A stretch of DNA of 64,000 nucleotides from Sphingomonas sp. 3P27F8 (GTDB lineage Bacteria; Pseudomonadota; Alphaproteobacteria; Sphingomonadales; Sphingomonadaceae). The stretch lies in contig NZ_SCNL01000012.1 in assembly GCF_005502745.1 (NCBI RefSeq), forward strand, positions 1 through 64,000, read 5' to 3'. Positions 9,493-18,221 of the stretch are shown here, in pieces. Made by a program: the position numbers and the translations under genes. Numbering within the stretch: the stretch's first letter is position 1; every line of letters begins with the position of its first letter. Below the pieces are notes generated by a model. It saw only the letters and a program-made list of their open reading frames with translations, was not told where the DNA came from and did not search any database.

Positions 9493-9954
9493 TCACCCGA
9501 CTGCGATCGGCGCTGAGCCAGTGCTCCGCTCGATGGCTTTTGCAAAGCCCTGTGAGTCGAAGTGGGCGTGCTCGGTGCTCACCCTGCCGTTAACGATGGT
9601 ATCGATCAGCACGACGGGCCACGTTATTTCCACACCACCGTCCGGCGCCCCCGCGCCGACATAGCGTGCCGTGCACGACAATTCGCCCACGACCGCCTTG
9701 CCACTGGCGATAATGTTGACGAACTCGGCCCGAACGCTTCCGGTGACAAACTGCGCGTTGTAGCTCTGGAGATATTCCCGAAAATCCTGCTTCCCCCGAA
9801 TAGGATTATCGGAGAATGGAATGTCGACGTATTCCATCTCATCATTGTAGAGCGACAGCAGCGCATCGAGATCATTGCGCGCCCAAGCGTCAACCTGCTT
9901 TCGCAGCAACTCCTCGTTCTGGCGCATGAGCTGAATTTCGTTGAAGTCGTTCAT
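9493..9954 (-). CDS. NTF2-like / SnoaL-type protein
   Basis: A 153-residue protein with the NTF2-like cone fold signature: an N-terminal helix (LRKQVDAWARNDLDALLSLY), then DEMEYVDIPF and a final run of strands ending in HAHFD. Family members include isomerases, hydratases, dehydratases and non-enzymatic subunits, so a reaction cannot be assigned. It follows the NmrA-like gene by 5 nt on the same strand and is convergent with the cytochrome c gene. Confidence 0.8.
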   Translation of the reverse strand: MNDFNEIQLMRQNEELLRKQVDAWARNDLDALLSLYNDEMEYVDIPFSDNPIRGKQDFREYLQSYNAQFVTGSVRAEFVNIIASGKAVVGELSCTARYVGAGAPDGGVEITWPVVLIDTIVNGRVSTEHAHFDSQGFAKAIERSTGSAPIAVG

Positions 9955-9959
9955 CGTAC

Positions 9960-10823
9960 CTATCCCTTTGATCGCTGGAGAGATGCGGCGTGCTCGGAAA
10001 GGAACGCGTCGAGAGTTCGTGGAGATTGCCCGGTCACACGCGCGACCGCATCGGTGACGAAAGCCGTATCCCCGTTGATGATGCTGCGGCCGATATTCGA
10101 GAAATACTCGATAAACCCAGCCGGCGCGCCGCCCGCTTTAAGCCGGTCCTCCGCCGCTCCGGTCGTCTCCTCCACCGGCTGCACCGCCGTGCCGGCGAAT
10201 GCCGATACCCGGGTAGCAAGCTGGTCGAGGGTGAACGCGTCCGGGCCGGTCAACGTGAGCGCCTGCCGTCCGCAGCTCCCGCCGGCCAGCAGTTCAACGG
10301 CGACGGCCGCGATATCCCTGGCGTCGATCCAAGACATTGCGGCACCCCCGGTCGTCATCACGATGATCCCGTCCTCGCGGATCAGGTTTCCGAAGAAGCG
10401 CTCGTCGACGAGGTCCTGCATGAACCAGTTCGGCCGCAATATGGCATAGTCAAGTTTGCTCTGCTCGACGACGCGCTCGACCTGTAGCTCGTGCGCGTCG
10501 TCGGCGCGGGTTTCTGCCGCGATTTCCGACAGGAGTACGATCCTCGCCGCCCCGGATTCCTCAGCCAGACCCACGAAGTCGCGAATGATCCCGGTGACAT
10601 CCTCGGATTCGGGCTTCACGACATAGACGGCCTCGACGCCGTCCAGAGCGGCGGCCCAAGTCGAGCGGTCATCCCAGTCGAACACCACGGGGACGGCGCC
10701 GCCCTCAACCGGGATCGCGGGGTTTCTCGATGCAGCCTTGACCGCGATGCCGCGCGTCGCGAGGCCGCTGGCTACGTGACGCCCCGTCGTTCCGGTCGCC
10801 TTAGTTACTAGGATACTGCCCAT
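9960..10823 (-). CDS. NmrA-like NAD(P)-binding protein
   Basis: A 287-residue atypical short-chain dehydrogenase of the NmrA/HSCARG group. The N-terminal nucleotide-binding loop reads ATGTTG, followed by a Rossmann fold; YAILRPNWFMQ in the middle is typical of the family. Members reduce quinone-like substrates or sense NADP(H). ATG 10823 is preferred over GTG 10829 because GGGAG lies 5 nt upstream. It is first in a two-gene unit with the NTF2-like gene. Its promoter carries the palindrome annotated at 10899, so it probably answers to the local TetR regulator. Confidence 0.8.
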   Translation of the reverse strand: MGSILVTKATGTTGRHVASGLATRGIAVKAASRNPAIPVEGGAVPVVFDWDDRSTWAAALDGVEAVYVVKPESEDVTGIIRDFVGLAEESGAARIVLLSEIAAETRADDAHELQVERVVEQSKLDYAILRPNWFMQDLVDERFFGNLIREDGIIVMTTGGAAMSWIDARDIAAVAVELLAGGSCGRQALTLTGPDAFTLDQLATRVSAFAGTAVQPVEETTGAAEDRLKAGGAPAGFIEYFSNIGRSIINGDTAFVTDAVARVTGQSPRTLDAFLSEHAASLQRSKG

Positions 10824-10898
10824 TACCACTCCCTGCTCTCCGGCGATTTCAGAACAACGGCTTAATTGGATCGATTTCAGCGACCTACCGGGACTTTT

Positions 10899-10916
10899 AT
10901 TATCTATCCGGATAAT
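10899..10916. promoter_or_regulatory. operator-like palindrome overlapping the NmrA-gene promoter
   Basis: ATTATC-TATCCG-GATAAT: a perfect 6-bp inverted repeat with a 6-nt spacer, 76 nt upstream of the NmrA-like start. On the minus strand a TTGACA (10925-10930) stands just upstream of it, so the palindrome covers the -10 region. This is the position expected of a TetR-type repressor site. Confidence 0.5.
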
Positions 10917-11101
10917 TTTACGACTGTCAATGTCGTCTCCGGAACCACGCTGCGTCGAGGTCTAGCCGACGAGGGGTGGAGCCCACCCAGTGCCTCTTTT
11001 TACTTGGCGAGGAGCCGTGCGTTCGCGAGACAGCTCTATGTATTCGCGCTCGGCGCCGAGCGCCGTTCCCAATTCGGACGATGAGCAATTCCGGCGAATG
11101 T

Positions 11102-11119
11102 ATTATATTTCTGGATAAT
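11102..11119. promoter_or_regulatory. second copy of the operator-like palindrome
   Basis: ATTATATTTCTGGATAAT matches the 10899 site at 15 of 18 positions and keeps the GATAAT half. It lies in the 627-nt gene-free stretch 10824-11450, between the NmrA-like gene and the TetR gene (both minus strand). I see no gene in that stretch; its open frames lack family signatures. Confidence 0.45.
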
Positions 11120-11450
11120 ATTGCTGCGCCGGATCTGAGGCCCTCTGGATTGTCTGAAAAACCGGTCTCGCGACATCCGAACACATCAGATGAGAACCCC
11201 AAGCATCAGGTCTGCATGGTCTCTTCAAGCAGCGTTCAAAGGAGGGTTCCGGATCTTCGGACTGACGCCGTCCCGTCCGACCTGACGCGACGGCGTTGGT
11301 CCGGGTCGCCGATCTCTGCGAGACGGTTGCGGGCCGCCGCGGATGGATGGGATCAGGTCGGGAAAGACTCCGCGCCGGTCCTGGCCGACGACCCCAGCGG
11401 CCGCCCCCCTAGCCAGCCTGCGCCCTGCCCAGAGCCGCGATCACGTGGGG

Positions 11451-12164
11451 TCAGGGCAGCTCGGACTGCATCCCGGCAGACAGGAATACCACCATGTTAT
11501 CGAGCATCTCCTCCTTCGACAAATGATGGATGCCGCCTTCCGTCAGGTCCTCGATACGACCGAGGTCATTCAGCATGAACATGTATGTCCCGACCAGGAA
11601 GGACATCCGCAAGCCGATCGTGCGACGGGGTATCTGCGGAAGTGCCTGCACCAGGACATCGACATACCGCTTCACCGACGCATCGTAGACCTCCTTGCGA
11701 AGGCGCATGGCATGCTCTTCGGACTCCGAGTGCAGGCGGGACTGCAGGCGCGCGAACGCTGCGCCGGCCTCTCCGCTATGCTTCAGGTCCCACTGCGGCT
11801 GGAGATAGGCGCGGATGATGTCCTTGACCTGCGGAATTCCGCCGGCTTCCAGCAAGCGGTCCAGCAGAACGTGACGATGTCCGGAAAGCAGCCCTCCTCG
11901 CCGCTTGTAGACCTCATCGAAAAGCGCTTCCTTGGTATCGAAATAATAGCGGATCAGCCCTTGGTTGACCCCGGCGCGTTCCGCGATGTCGCGAACGCTC
12001 ACACCCGTGTAACCGCCCTCCGAAAAGGCGATCTCGGCGGCATCCAGAATCTTTTCCTTCAGCTTTCCGTTGTTACGAGGGCGCCCAGGCTTCCTTCCCG
12101 GCTTTCCCTTCTCTCCCCGCACCGCCTTGGCGACGCTGGCGGGCACAGTGGCATTCGAATCCAT
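11451..12164 (-). CDS. TetR-family transcriptional regulator
   Basis: A 237-residue TetR regulator. A basic N-terminal arm (GKPGRKPGRPRNN) precedes the HTH: ILDAAEIAFSEGGYTGVSV, then RDIAERAGVNQGLIRYYF, about residues 38-76. The C-terminal helices form the ligand and dimer domain. It lies 69 nt after the alpha/beta hydrolase, at the 3' end of the 2,5-dihydroxypyridine operon and on the same strand. As I recall, the TetR protein NdpR controls nicotine genes in Sphingomonas melonis TY; this could be its counterpart, with the ATTATC/GATAAT palindromes as candidate sites. No ligand is evident. Confidence 0.88.
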   Translation of the reverse strand: MDSNATVPASVAKAVRGEKGKPGRKPGRPRNNGKLKEKILDAAEIAFSEGGYTGVSVRDIAERAGVNQGLIRYYFDTKEALFDEVYKRRGGLLSGHRHVLLDRLLEAGGIPQVKDIIRAYLQPQWDLKHSGEAGAAFARLQSRLHSESEEHAMRLRKEVYDASVKRYVDVLVQALPQIPRRTIGLRMSFLVGTYMFMLNDLGRIEDLTEGGIHHLSKEEMLDNMVVFLSAGMQSELP

Positions 12165-12233
12165 CTCTACTCTTTCGGCATTCGGGTTCGAACCCTTTTC
12201 CAGCCAGGAACGGGTCGCTGCCAGGAGGGGAGC

Positions 12234-13154
12234 CTATCCGCGGACGTTCCGCCCGATCCACGCGACAAGCAGATCCGCGATAGACGCGCTGTTTAACTCA
12301 CTCATCAACATGTGTCCATTGCCGCCAACGCCATGGTCCTCAAGCTGAATATGCTCGAAAACATTCCCTAGCCCGCGGATGAAGGCCGCGGCTCGCGCAT
12401 TCGCGTCGCGCATCCAAGTCGCCTCACCCGTGACGATTGCCACGGGTCGGTCGAACGGATCCGCCACGCCCGCATAGGGCAATGCACAGAGCCCGTTGTC
12501 GAACGTGCCGAGCGGATGGACCATCCCGGGAAACCCGAGCGGCTCGATCGCGACGATCGCCGCGACCTGGTCGCCGCCCTTGGCTGCAAGGGCCCAGCCG
12601 CACGGGCCGCCCGCCGAATGGCTGACGATGATGGTGGATCCGGTCAGCTCGAACAGCGGGTCGGCGATGGCCTCGACATGACGCTGGCTCGCGGCAAGCG
12701 TGGTCGCCATCGGCCCTTGGCTGGCCATGAACCGGTCGCCGGCCGACGGGTCCTGGGGCCAGCGAGCATGCTTCGCCGCTTCGGGCCACAGATCATGCCG
12801 GGCCGGTTCGACGAAACGAGGGTAGAGCGTTCCATAGTCGGGAAGCGGTAAGGCCGGACCAAGCGCCCTTTCGTTCCAGGCGCAGCGACCGTGACCAGGC
12901 CGATCGAGGATGTAGACCGGATAGCCCGCGCGCAGAAAGTCGTGCGCCCAGCCTGGCCGACCATCGGGCGTCCGCAGGAACTCAGACCCCTGCCCGCCCC
13001 CGCCATGGACAAAAAGGACGGATACCGATCGCGCGCCTACCGGTACGAACCATTCGACATATGCGCTGACGCCCGGCCAGACCTTGCCGTCCGCGTGGAC
13101 GGGTTCGCTGGTCAGGAAACGCCCGCCGAAGTCCGTGAGCCGATAGTGTTCCAC
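12234..13154 (-). CDS. alpha/beta-hydrolase
   Basis: A 306-residue alpha/beta-hydrolase. FVHGGGGQG forms the oxyanion region, SHSAGG holds the nucleophile serine near residue 177, and GNGHMLM near the end supplies the histidine. No signal peptide is evident, so it is probably cytosolic. Start 13154 lies 7 nt beyond the flavin monooxygenase stop, in the same run of genes as the 2,5-dihydroxypyridine enzymes. It is a second hydrolase beside the NicD-like deformylase and could act on an ester or amide intermediate specific to the substrate of this locus. Confidence 0.8.
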   Translation of the reverse strand: MEHYRLTDFGGRFLTSEPVHADGKVWPGVSAYVEWFVPVGARSVSVLFVHGGGGQGSEFLRTPDGRPGWAHDFLRAGYPVYILDRPGHGRCAWNERALGPALPLPDYGTLYPRFVEPARHDLWPEAAKHARWPQDPSAGDRFMASQGPMATTLAASQRHVEAIADPLFELTGSTIIVSHSAGGPCGWALAAKGGDQVAAIVAIEPLGFPGMVHPLGTFDNGLCALPYAGVADPFDRPVAIVTGEATWMRDANARAAAFIRGLGNVFEHIQLEDHGVGGNGHMLMSELNSASIADLLVAWIGRNVRG

Positions 13155-13161
13155 GATGGAT

Positions 13162-14325
13162 TCAGAAACGGGTGATCAACTGCTCGGTAAAGCTGAGCTC
13201 CCTCTTGATGAGTTCCCGATCCCCAGCGACATCGCGAAGGAACCGGATACGGTCTTCCTTCTCCTGACCCTCCTTGAGATAATAGAGGTTGCGCAGGTTC
13301 TGCGATGCGCGCGGCGACGTGATCTCGGTGAATATGCGGCGGCGATCCTGTTCGTAGAATTCCAGGATGTCGTGATCGGCACCGTCGTGGATGATCCGAT
13401 TCAGCGCTTCGATCAAAGCGAAGGCATCGAACATCCCGCCCGTGAGACCGAGACCTCCGGTCGGATTGGTCACATGCGCGGCATCGCCCACGAGGATGAC
13501 GCGGCCTACGCGCATCTTGTCCGCGACGCGCTGATGCATGCGGTAGGGCGACGCGGCGATGACCTCGTACGGCAGGTCAGGCAAATGATCGGCGAACATG
13601 TCGTCGATGCGCTCGGACAGCCCCTCGATGGGCAGGTCCGGATCCTCCACGAAGGTGACGCGCCAGACGTCCGACTGATCGATCTTGCAGATGACCGCAC
13701 CATGCTTCTGGTCGATCTGCATAACCGTCGGTGCGTATCCCGCCGACGATAGGTCGATTTTGGTGTTCGTCGCGATGTAACGGTTTGGCCACGTCACACC
13801 ATAGAATTGCACGCCGAGAACCGTCTTGCGGACCTCGCTGTTCGCACCGTCGGCACCGACAAGGAAGTCGCCTTCCAAGGTCTCGGGTCCACCCGGTCCA
13901 TCCAATGAGACGATCACGCCGTCAGCATGCTGGCTGCATCCCTGAAGGCGCGCCTCGTAGCGGATCTCGATATTGGGAAGCGTCGCGACGTGCCGGGCCA
14001 GAATCTGCGAGAGCAGGCCTTGGTGCAAATGCAGGGCCTGACCATCCTCGTAGGCCGGCGAACCTGCCCACTCGATCATCTCGCCCGTGCTGTGGATGTG
14101 CCAGCCGAAGGTCTGGCGGAGAAAGCCTTCCTTCACGCAGTCCTGCAGCAGTCCCATCTTCTCGAGAAACGGCAGCACCGGGTAATGGTAGACCAGCGCC
14201 CGCGGACTGTCGTTGAGCTTTGCCTCGGCCTCCAGGATCGTGACCCGCGTGCCCGCCTTCGCGAGGCCGATGGCGGTAAGCAGGCCGGTAGGGCCCGAGC
14301 CGGCGACAATCACATGCTGGGTCAT
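13162..14325 (-). CDS. group A FAD monooxygenase, candidate 6-hydroxy-3-succinoylpyridine hydroxylase
   Basis: A 387-residue single-component flavin monooxygenase of the p-hydroxybenzoate hydroxylase class. FAD motif GSGPTG is at residues 9-14, and the second FAD motif is GDAAHVTNPTGG near 280. Its ATG overlaps the maleamate amidase stop by 4 nt (ATGA). Its position with the 2,5-dihydroxypyridine genes suggests it makes that compound, as HspB does from 6-hydroxy-3-succinoylpyridine or NicC from 6-hydroxynicotinate. The sequence does not look like NicC to me, so I favour an HspB-type role; this is inference. Confidence 0.8.
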   Translation of the reverse strand: MTQHVIVAGSGPTGLLTAIGLAKAGTRVTILEAEAKLNDSPRALVYHYPVLPFLEKMGLLQDCVKEGFLRQTFGWHIHSTGEMIEWAGSPAYEDGQALHLHQGLLSQILARHVATLPNIEIRYEARLQGCSQHADGVIVSLDGPGGPETLEGDFLVGADGANSEVRKTVLGVQFYGVTWPNRYIATNTKIDLSSAGYAPTVMQIDQKHGAVICKIDQSDVWRVTFVEDPDLPIEGLSERIDDMFADHLPDLPYEVIAASPYRMHQRVADKMRVGRVILVGDAAHVTNPTGGLGLTGGMFDAFALIEALNRIIHDGADHDILEFYEQDRRRIFTEITSPRASQNLRNLYYLKEGQEKEDRIRFLRDVAGDRELIKRELSFTEQLITRF

Positions 14326-14990
14326 CGAACTCCCTCTCCTTCATTATACAAGCCATGCCCGTCCGACACCTTAGTCTGGCCCAGCCAGTCCAAGGCGTCA
14401 TCGACGCTGATGACGTCGCCATATTTCTGGTCGATGTCGTAAAGATTGGCCTCGTGCGGCGCGGCCGCCCGATCGGCGCAGCAGTCGCGCGGCACAAGAA
14501 CGATGAAGCCCGATTGCACGGCATCGACGACCGTGGCGCGGACGCATCCGGACGTGGTCGCACCGGTAACGATGAGCGTGTCCACGCCGGCCGCGGCGAG
14601 CAGGCCGGCGAGGTTGGTGCCATGGAATGCCGACGCGCCATGCTTGACGATGACGGGATCGATATCGGTGATGCCGGTCGAGCTATCGATTTCGACTAGC
14701 CTCGTGCCCGCCATCAACGCTTGCATCCCGGTCGCCTTGCGAAGCCAGGGAAGCACCTGGGCCTCCCATGGTTGATACGAGATCGTGGTGTAGATGACGG
14801 GGAAGCCCCGTTCGCGGGCGAGATCGGTCAGCCGCCGCGTCGCGGCAATCTCGGCCTGCATATCTGCAGCAGTAGGATAACGTGTGTCGGTGAAGCCGTA
14901 GGAGAAATCGACAACGATCACCGCCGGACGCGTCCCCCTGGGTGCACTGCGACCGAACCCAGCCTTGTCGTAGACCTCATCCTGCGACAT
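14322..14990 (-). CDS. nicF: maleamate amidohydrolase (isochorismatase-like)
   Basis: A 222-residue cysteine hydrolase of the isochorismatase superfamily with the triad visible: D28 (VVDFSYGF), K116 (IVKHGAS) and C149 (TTSGCVR). It deaminates maleamate to maleate. A longer frame reaches 15065, but ATG 14990 is preferred: AAGG lies upstream, and the extension would repeat coding sequence of the dioxygenase. It overlaps the dioxygenase by 14 nt and the monooxygenase by 4 nt, consistent with translational coupling. Assignment rests on family plus the complete neighbouring pathway. Confidence 0.85.
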   Translation of the reverse strand: MSQDEVYDKAGFGRSAPRGTRPAVIVVDFSYGFTDTRYPTAADMQAEIAATRRLTDLARERGFPVIYTTISYQPWEAQVLPWLRKATGMQALMAGTRLVEIDSSTGITDIDPVIVKHGASAFHGTNLAGLLAAAGVDTLIVTGATTSGCVRATVVDAVQSGFIVLVPRDCCADRAAAPHEANLYDIDQKYGDVISVDDALDWLGQTKVSDGHGLYNEGEGVR

Positions 14991-16053
14991 CGAAAACCTT
15001 GCCTCCCCGTGTTTCCGAACTGCCGTTACGGTCGGATCGAAGGTCCCTGACCACGATTTCGCCATCGATCAGTACCGGTTCGTCGTCGAGGAAGAGCGAG
15101 CAGCCGCGCATGGGAATATCAAGATGGCACGCCGTGTCGTTCGACCCGCCGAGTTCGTTGTTGGGCCCAGTGGAGAACAGGACGTTGCCGAGGTAGCTGC
15201 GCGGCTCCATTCCCATCCCGCCTGGGAATTCGCCCGGTGTCATCCGGTGCCACTTGGCGTCCGGATTCATCCCCCAGCCGATATGGCTCATCGCAAATCC
15301 GCGACTGTCCTCGAAGTCGGCCATGTAGGACTTGACCAGTTCAGCCTCCAGCCCGCCGCGGATGTCCGTGATCCAACCCCGCTCGATCGTGTAGACGATG
15401 GGTTCGCGAACGTAGATGTTCTGCGGCAGGAGCACGTCACCCGGTCCGACGACGATCTGACCGTCCACGCCATCATCGTTGCCACCGGTGAACACGAAAC
15501 CCGAAGGCCAATGGTCCCATCGGCCCGGCTGATCGGTACAGGCATATTCCGTGACGGTTGGATATGTGCCGAGCGTATACACCACGTCTGTCCCATGGGG
15601 TGATGTGATGTGCATCGATGTCGCCTGCGACAGCAATGCGCCCGCCAGCTCGACCTTCTCGCGCAGTTCAAGACTCGGCAACATGCGCGCAAGCAGCGCT
15701 GGCGGCTCGACCACGGTCAGGACGCGGGTGCCGGCCGCCTGGATCGCCATCTGTTCGGGCGAGAACAGCAGAAATATGCAATCGATCAGCATGTCGGCGT
15801 TCTTGAGGGCCTCGACAGCCTCCGGCATGCTTGCAAGCGGCGTCTGCCCGACCGCCCACCCCGACTTCAGCGAAGGCGCGGGAAGTCGCATGTGAAAGAT
15901 GTTCGCGCCCAGCGTCCTGCCGGCGGCGAGGAAGGCGTCGGCATAGTCGAGGCGCTCGTCGCCCTGCGTGAGCACGACCAGCCGCTCGTCCGCACGTACT
16001 CCGGACATCTTGAGCTGATGCAGGCAAATTTCGATGAAGCTCGCGGGATCCAT
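14977..16053 (-). CDS. nicX: 2,5-dihydroxypyridine 5,6-dioxygenase
   Basis: A 358-residue Fe(II) ring-cleaving dioxygenase that opens 2,5-dihydroxypyridine to N-formylmaleamate. The metal ligands known for P. putida NicX (His265, His318, Asp320) are matched by H257, H310 and D312 with identical spacing (53 and 2), inside SHIGWGMN and CHLDIP. This is among the most secure functional calls in the window. It lies 19 nt downstream of the deformylase gene. The last ~20 residues overlap the amidase start and may be a species-specific tail. Confidence 0.92.
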   Translation of the reverse strand: MDPASFIEICLHQLKMSGVRADERLVVLTQGDERLDYADAFLAAGRTLGANIFHMRLPAPSLKSGWAVGQTPLASMPEAVEALKNADMLIDCIFLLFSPEQMAIQAAGTRVLTVVEPPALLARMLPSLELREKVELAGALLSQATSMHITSPHGTDVVYTLGTYPTVTEYACTDQPGRWDHWPSGFVFTGGNDDGVDGQIVVGPGDVLLPQNIYVREPIVYTIERGWITDIRGGLEAELVKSYMADFEDSRGFAMSHIGWGMNPDAKWHRMTPGEFPGGMGMEPRSYLGNVLFSTGPNNELGGSNDTACHLDIPMRGCSLFLDDEPVLIDGEIVVRDLRSDRNGSSETRGGKVFDVAG

Positions 16054-16072
16054 TGCGGGCGTTCCAATCCTA

Positions 16073-16858
16073 TCAGATTCTGAAATCGCTGACGGCGCTC
16101 AAAAAGCCGTCGAGGTCGTCCCAGGGGATCATGTGTCCCGCACCCTCGACCGTCGTGACCTCTATTCCGGGTGCGAGACCTCTAATCTCAGCGATGTCGC
16201 CATCTTCGATCACCGGAGAGGCCCCGGCCACCACAAGACGCATCGGCACATCGAGATGCGGCAGATCGCCGTGAATGTTGTCGGTGTGAAAACCCTTATA
16301 GGCGACGTCGATCGCACGAAGCTCACAGGTATGAAGCCATTCCGCCCGCAACGCGCGCTGCTCTTCGGTCCAACTGGGACAGAAGGCCTTCATGTCCTCA
16401 GCCGAACACCCGCGCTGCGCCAGCAGTATCGATTCCTCGTACCAAGGCCAGGCCGACGGATAGGCGCGCCGGCCGGGTCCGCTCACCGGCGGGTCGGCGA
16501 GGATCAATCCTCCGAATGCCTTTGGCGCCTTGCGTGCCGCACGGATCGCGGTGCGCGCGCCCATCGAATGGCCGAGCACGACCGGCGCGTCCATTCCGAG
16601 CGCCTCGACAAGAGCGACGGCATCGTCCGCCATCGCGTTGAGCGAGTAATCGAGATCTCCACCCTGACTGAGCCCGCGCCCCCTCACGTCGAGGACATGG
16701 ACCTCGAAGTCCGCCGAAAGGGGTCCGGCAACGAAGTCCCAGGTGACCGCAGGCGACGTGATCCCCGGGATCAGCAGCATCTGCGGACCCCCGTCGCCAT
16801 GCTTGATCAGGTGATGGCGGATGCCGTTCGCGTGGACGTTATAGCCGCGCATCGGCAT
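16073..16858 (-). CDS. nicD: N-formylmaleamate deformylase (alpha/beta-hydrolase)
   Basis: A 261-residue alpha/beta-hydrolase. Nucleophile S98 is in GHSMGAR, VRGRGLSQ follows the nucleophile-proximal strand, and the histidine is in EGAGHMIPWDD near residue 245. It hydrolyses N-formylmaleamate to maleamate and formate. It overlaps the 3' end of the maleate isomerase gene by 20 nt, so the two are co-translated. ATG 16852 is a possible alternative start. Immediate placement before the dioxygenase supports the call. Confidence 0.87.
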   Translation of the reverse strand: MPMRGYNVHANGIRHHLIKHGDGGPQMLLIPGITSPAVTWDFVAGPLSADFEVHVLDVRGRGLSQGGDLDYSLNAMADDAVALVEALGMDAPVVLGHSMGARTAIRAARKAPKAFGGLILADPPVSGPGRRAYPSAWPWYEESILLAQRGCSAEDMKAFCPSWTEEQRALRAEWLHTCELRAIDVAYKGFHTDNIHGDLPHLDVPMRLVVAGASPVIEDGDIAEIRGLAPGIEVTTVEGAGHMIPWDDLDGFLSAVSDFRI

Positions 16859-17615
16859 CCCCCCGATAGGCGCCGGAGAGGAGGGTGCCGCCGCCGGGAA
16901 CCCGCGTGTCGAGATCGAGCGACCTGAGCATTGCCCAGGTCGTGGCGATCGCCGCCGTCAGCACCGGCTTGCCGACCTGCGCCTCGACGATGGAGACGGC
17001 CGGCAATGATGGCATCTGGACGCATGCTGACAGGACGACCGCATCAACCTCCCCGATCCGGTCCATGCCGGCGACAATTCCCGGAAGACGCGCGGGATCG
17101 TGCGCGGCGACCGCCAGATTGTCGGAAATCTCAAGCGCGCGCCATTGGGCCACCTCGACGCCTTCGCTGCGGATGTAGTTCACGACCATCTCCGTCAGCG
17201 GCTTCATGTAGGGGGCGACGATGGCGACCTTCTTCGCGCCAATGGCCTTGATGCCATCGACGAGCGCCCCGGCTGAAGAGACGACGGGTGCTGGCTTACC
17301 GTTCTCGACCGTGACCTGATGGAGGCGCGCCTGAGACTCGCGGTGATAACCGTGCCCCATCGACATGATCGCCACGAGGCAGGCATAGCCCATCACGTCG
17401 ACCGCGGCGTCGGACAGCTCGAGGGCGCAGCGGTCGCTCGCCCCATCCATCGCAGCCAGTTCCTCTTTCGTCACATGCTTCATCCGCATGCGCGAAGAAT
17501 GGAACGTGAACCGCTCGGGTGAAATCGCCTCGCGCGCGCGCAGCAGCGCCGGGATCTCCGTTTCCATAGTGACGTTGGAGCTCGGCACGATCTGGCCGAT
17601 GCGAAAGGTCCTCAT
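16839..17615 (-). CDS. nicE: maleate cis-trans isomerase
   Basis: A 258-residue Asp/Glu-racemase-like isomerase that converts maleate to fumarate. Two active-site cysteines are visible at the expected places, C79 (YACLVAIMSMG) and C198 (LSACVQMPS). ATG 17615 is preferred over ATG 17627 because GGAG stands 7 nt before it. It is the first gene of the six-gene minus-strand run (isomerase, deformylase, dioxygenase, amidase, monooxygenase, hydrolase), so the operon promoter should lie just upstream, where a dyad is present at 17644-17667. Confidence 0.9.
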   Translation of the reverse strand: MRTFRIGQIVPSSNVTMETEIPALLRAREAISPERFTFHSSRMRMKHVTKEELAAMDGASDRCALELSDAAVDVMGYACLVAIMSMGHGYHRESQARLHQVTVENGKPAPVVSSAGALVDGIKAIGAKKVAIVAPYMKPLTEMVVNYIRSEGVEVAQWRALEISDNLAVAAHDPARLPGIVAGMDRIGEVDAVVLSACVQMPSLPAVSIVEAQVGKPVLTAAIATTWAMLRSLDLDTRVPGGGTLLSGAYRGDADARL

Positions 17616-17643
17616 TTGGGTCTCCATTTCCTCGGCCCTCTTG

Positions 17644-17667
17644 GTATTTCGTCAGACGTATAAATAC
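17644..17667. promoter_or_regulatory. imperfect dyad upstream of the 2,5-dihydroxypyridine operon
   Basis: GTATTTCGTC and GACG-TA-TAAATAC form an inverted repeat around a central A, with a TA insertion in one arm. It ends 29 nt upstream of the isomerase start, in an AT-rich patch, and is a candidate operator. The rest of 17668-18221, up to the TonB receptor stop, shows no gene that I can support. Confidence 0.4.
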
Positions 17668-18221
17668 AAGGGAAATTGGCCGCCTGCGTCGCTCGGTCGC
17701 GCGTCGGGCAGAACCGCGCCTCGACGACCCGGCTCCGCAACCCGAGCAGTCGCAAATACCTCAATAGAATCATCGCTATGGCACGGTATACTGCTGATCC
17801 CCCGTAATTGATGCGGACTCGCCTCCTCGACACACTTCCCGCGTCGGCGTATCCGGATCGGCAGTGTCCGCGCCCGACAAGTCACAGCGATGTCGGGAAA
17901 ATTCTGCGACCGCCCTATTTCTGGCTGCGCGATGACGATCCTTCACTCCCTTCCGCACCGGCCGCCCACAACGACCTTTGCATCAATCATCCCGCCGTTC
18001 AGTTCCATTTCGCGCCGAAATCGCCCCGGGGATCGATCGTGTCGAACATGTGCGGCGAAAGGTTGTACTGCAGGAGTGGAGCGAAGGGGCCCTAGCGGGA
18101 CCAGGCCACTGAGCCTTGTCCGAGCCGAACACTAGGTCGTCCCGTTCGATCCGCGTCCTCCCCACTGCGAAGACGCAGCGGGGAGGCGAGGTCGGCAGAG
18201 TATTTCTCGACCTCTGCCCGA

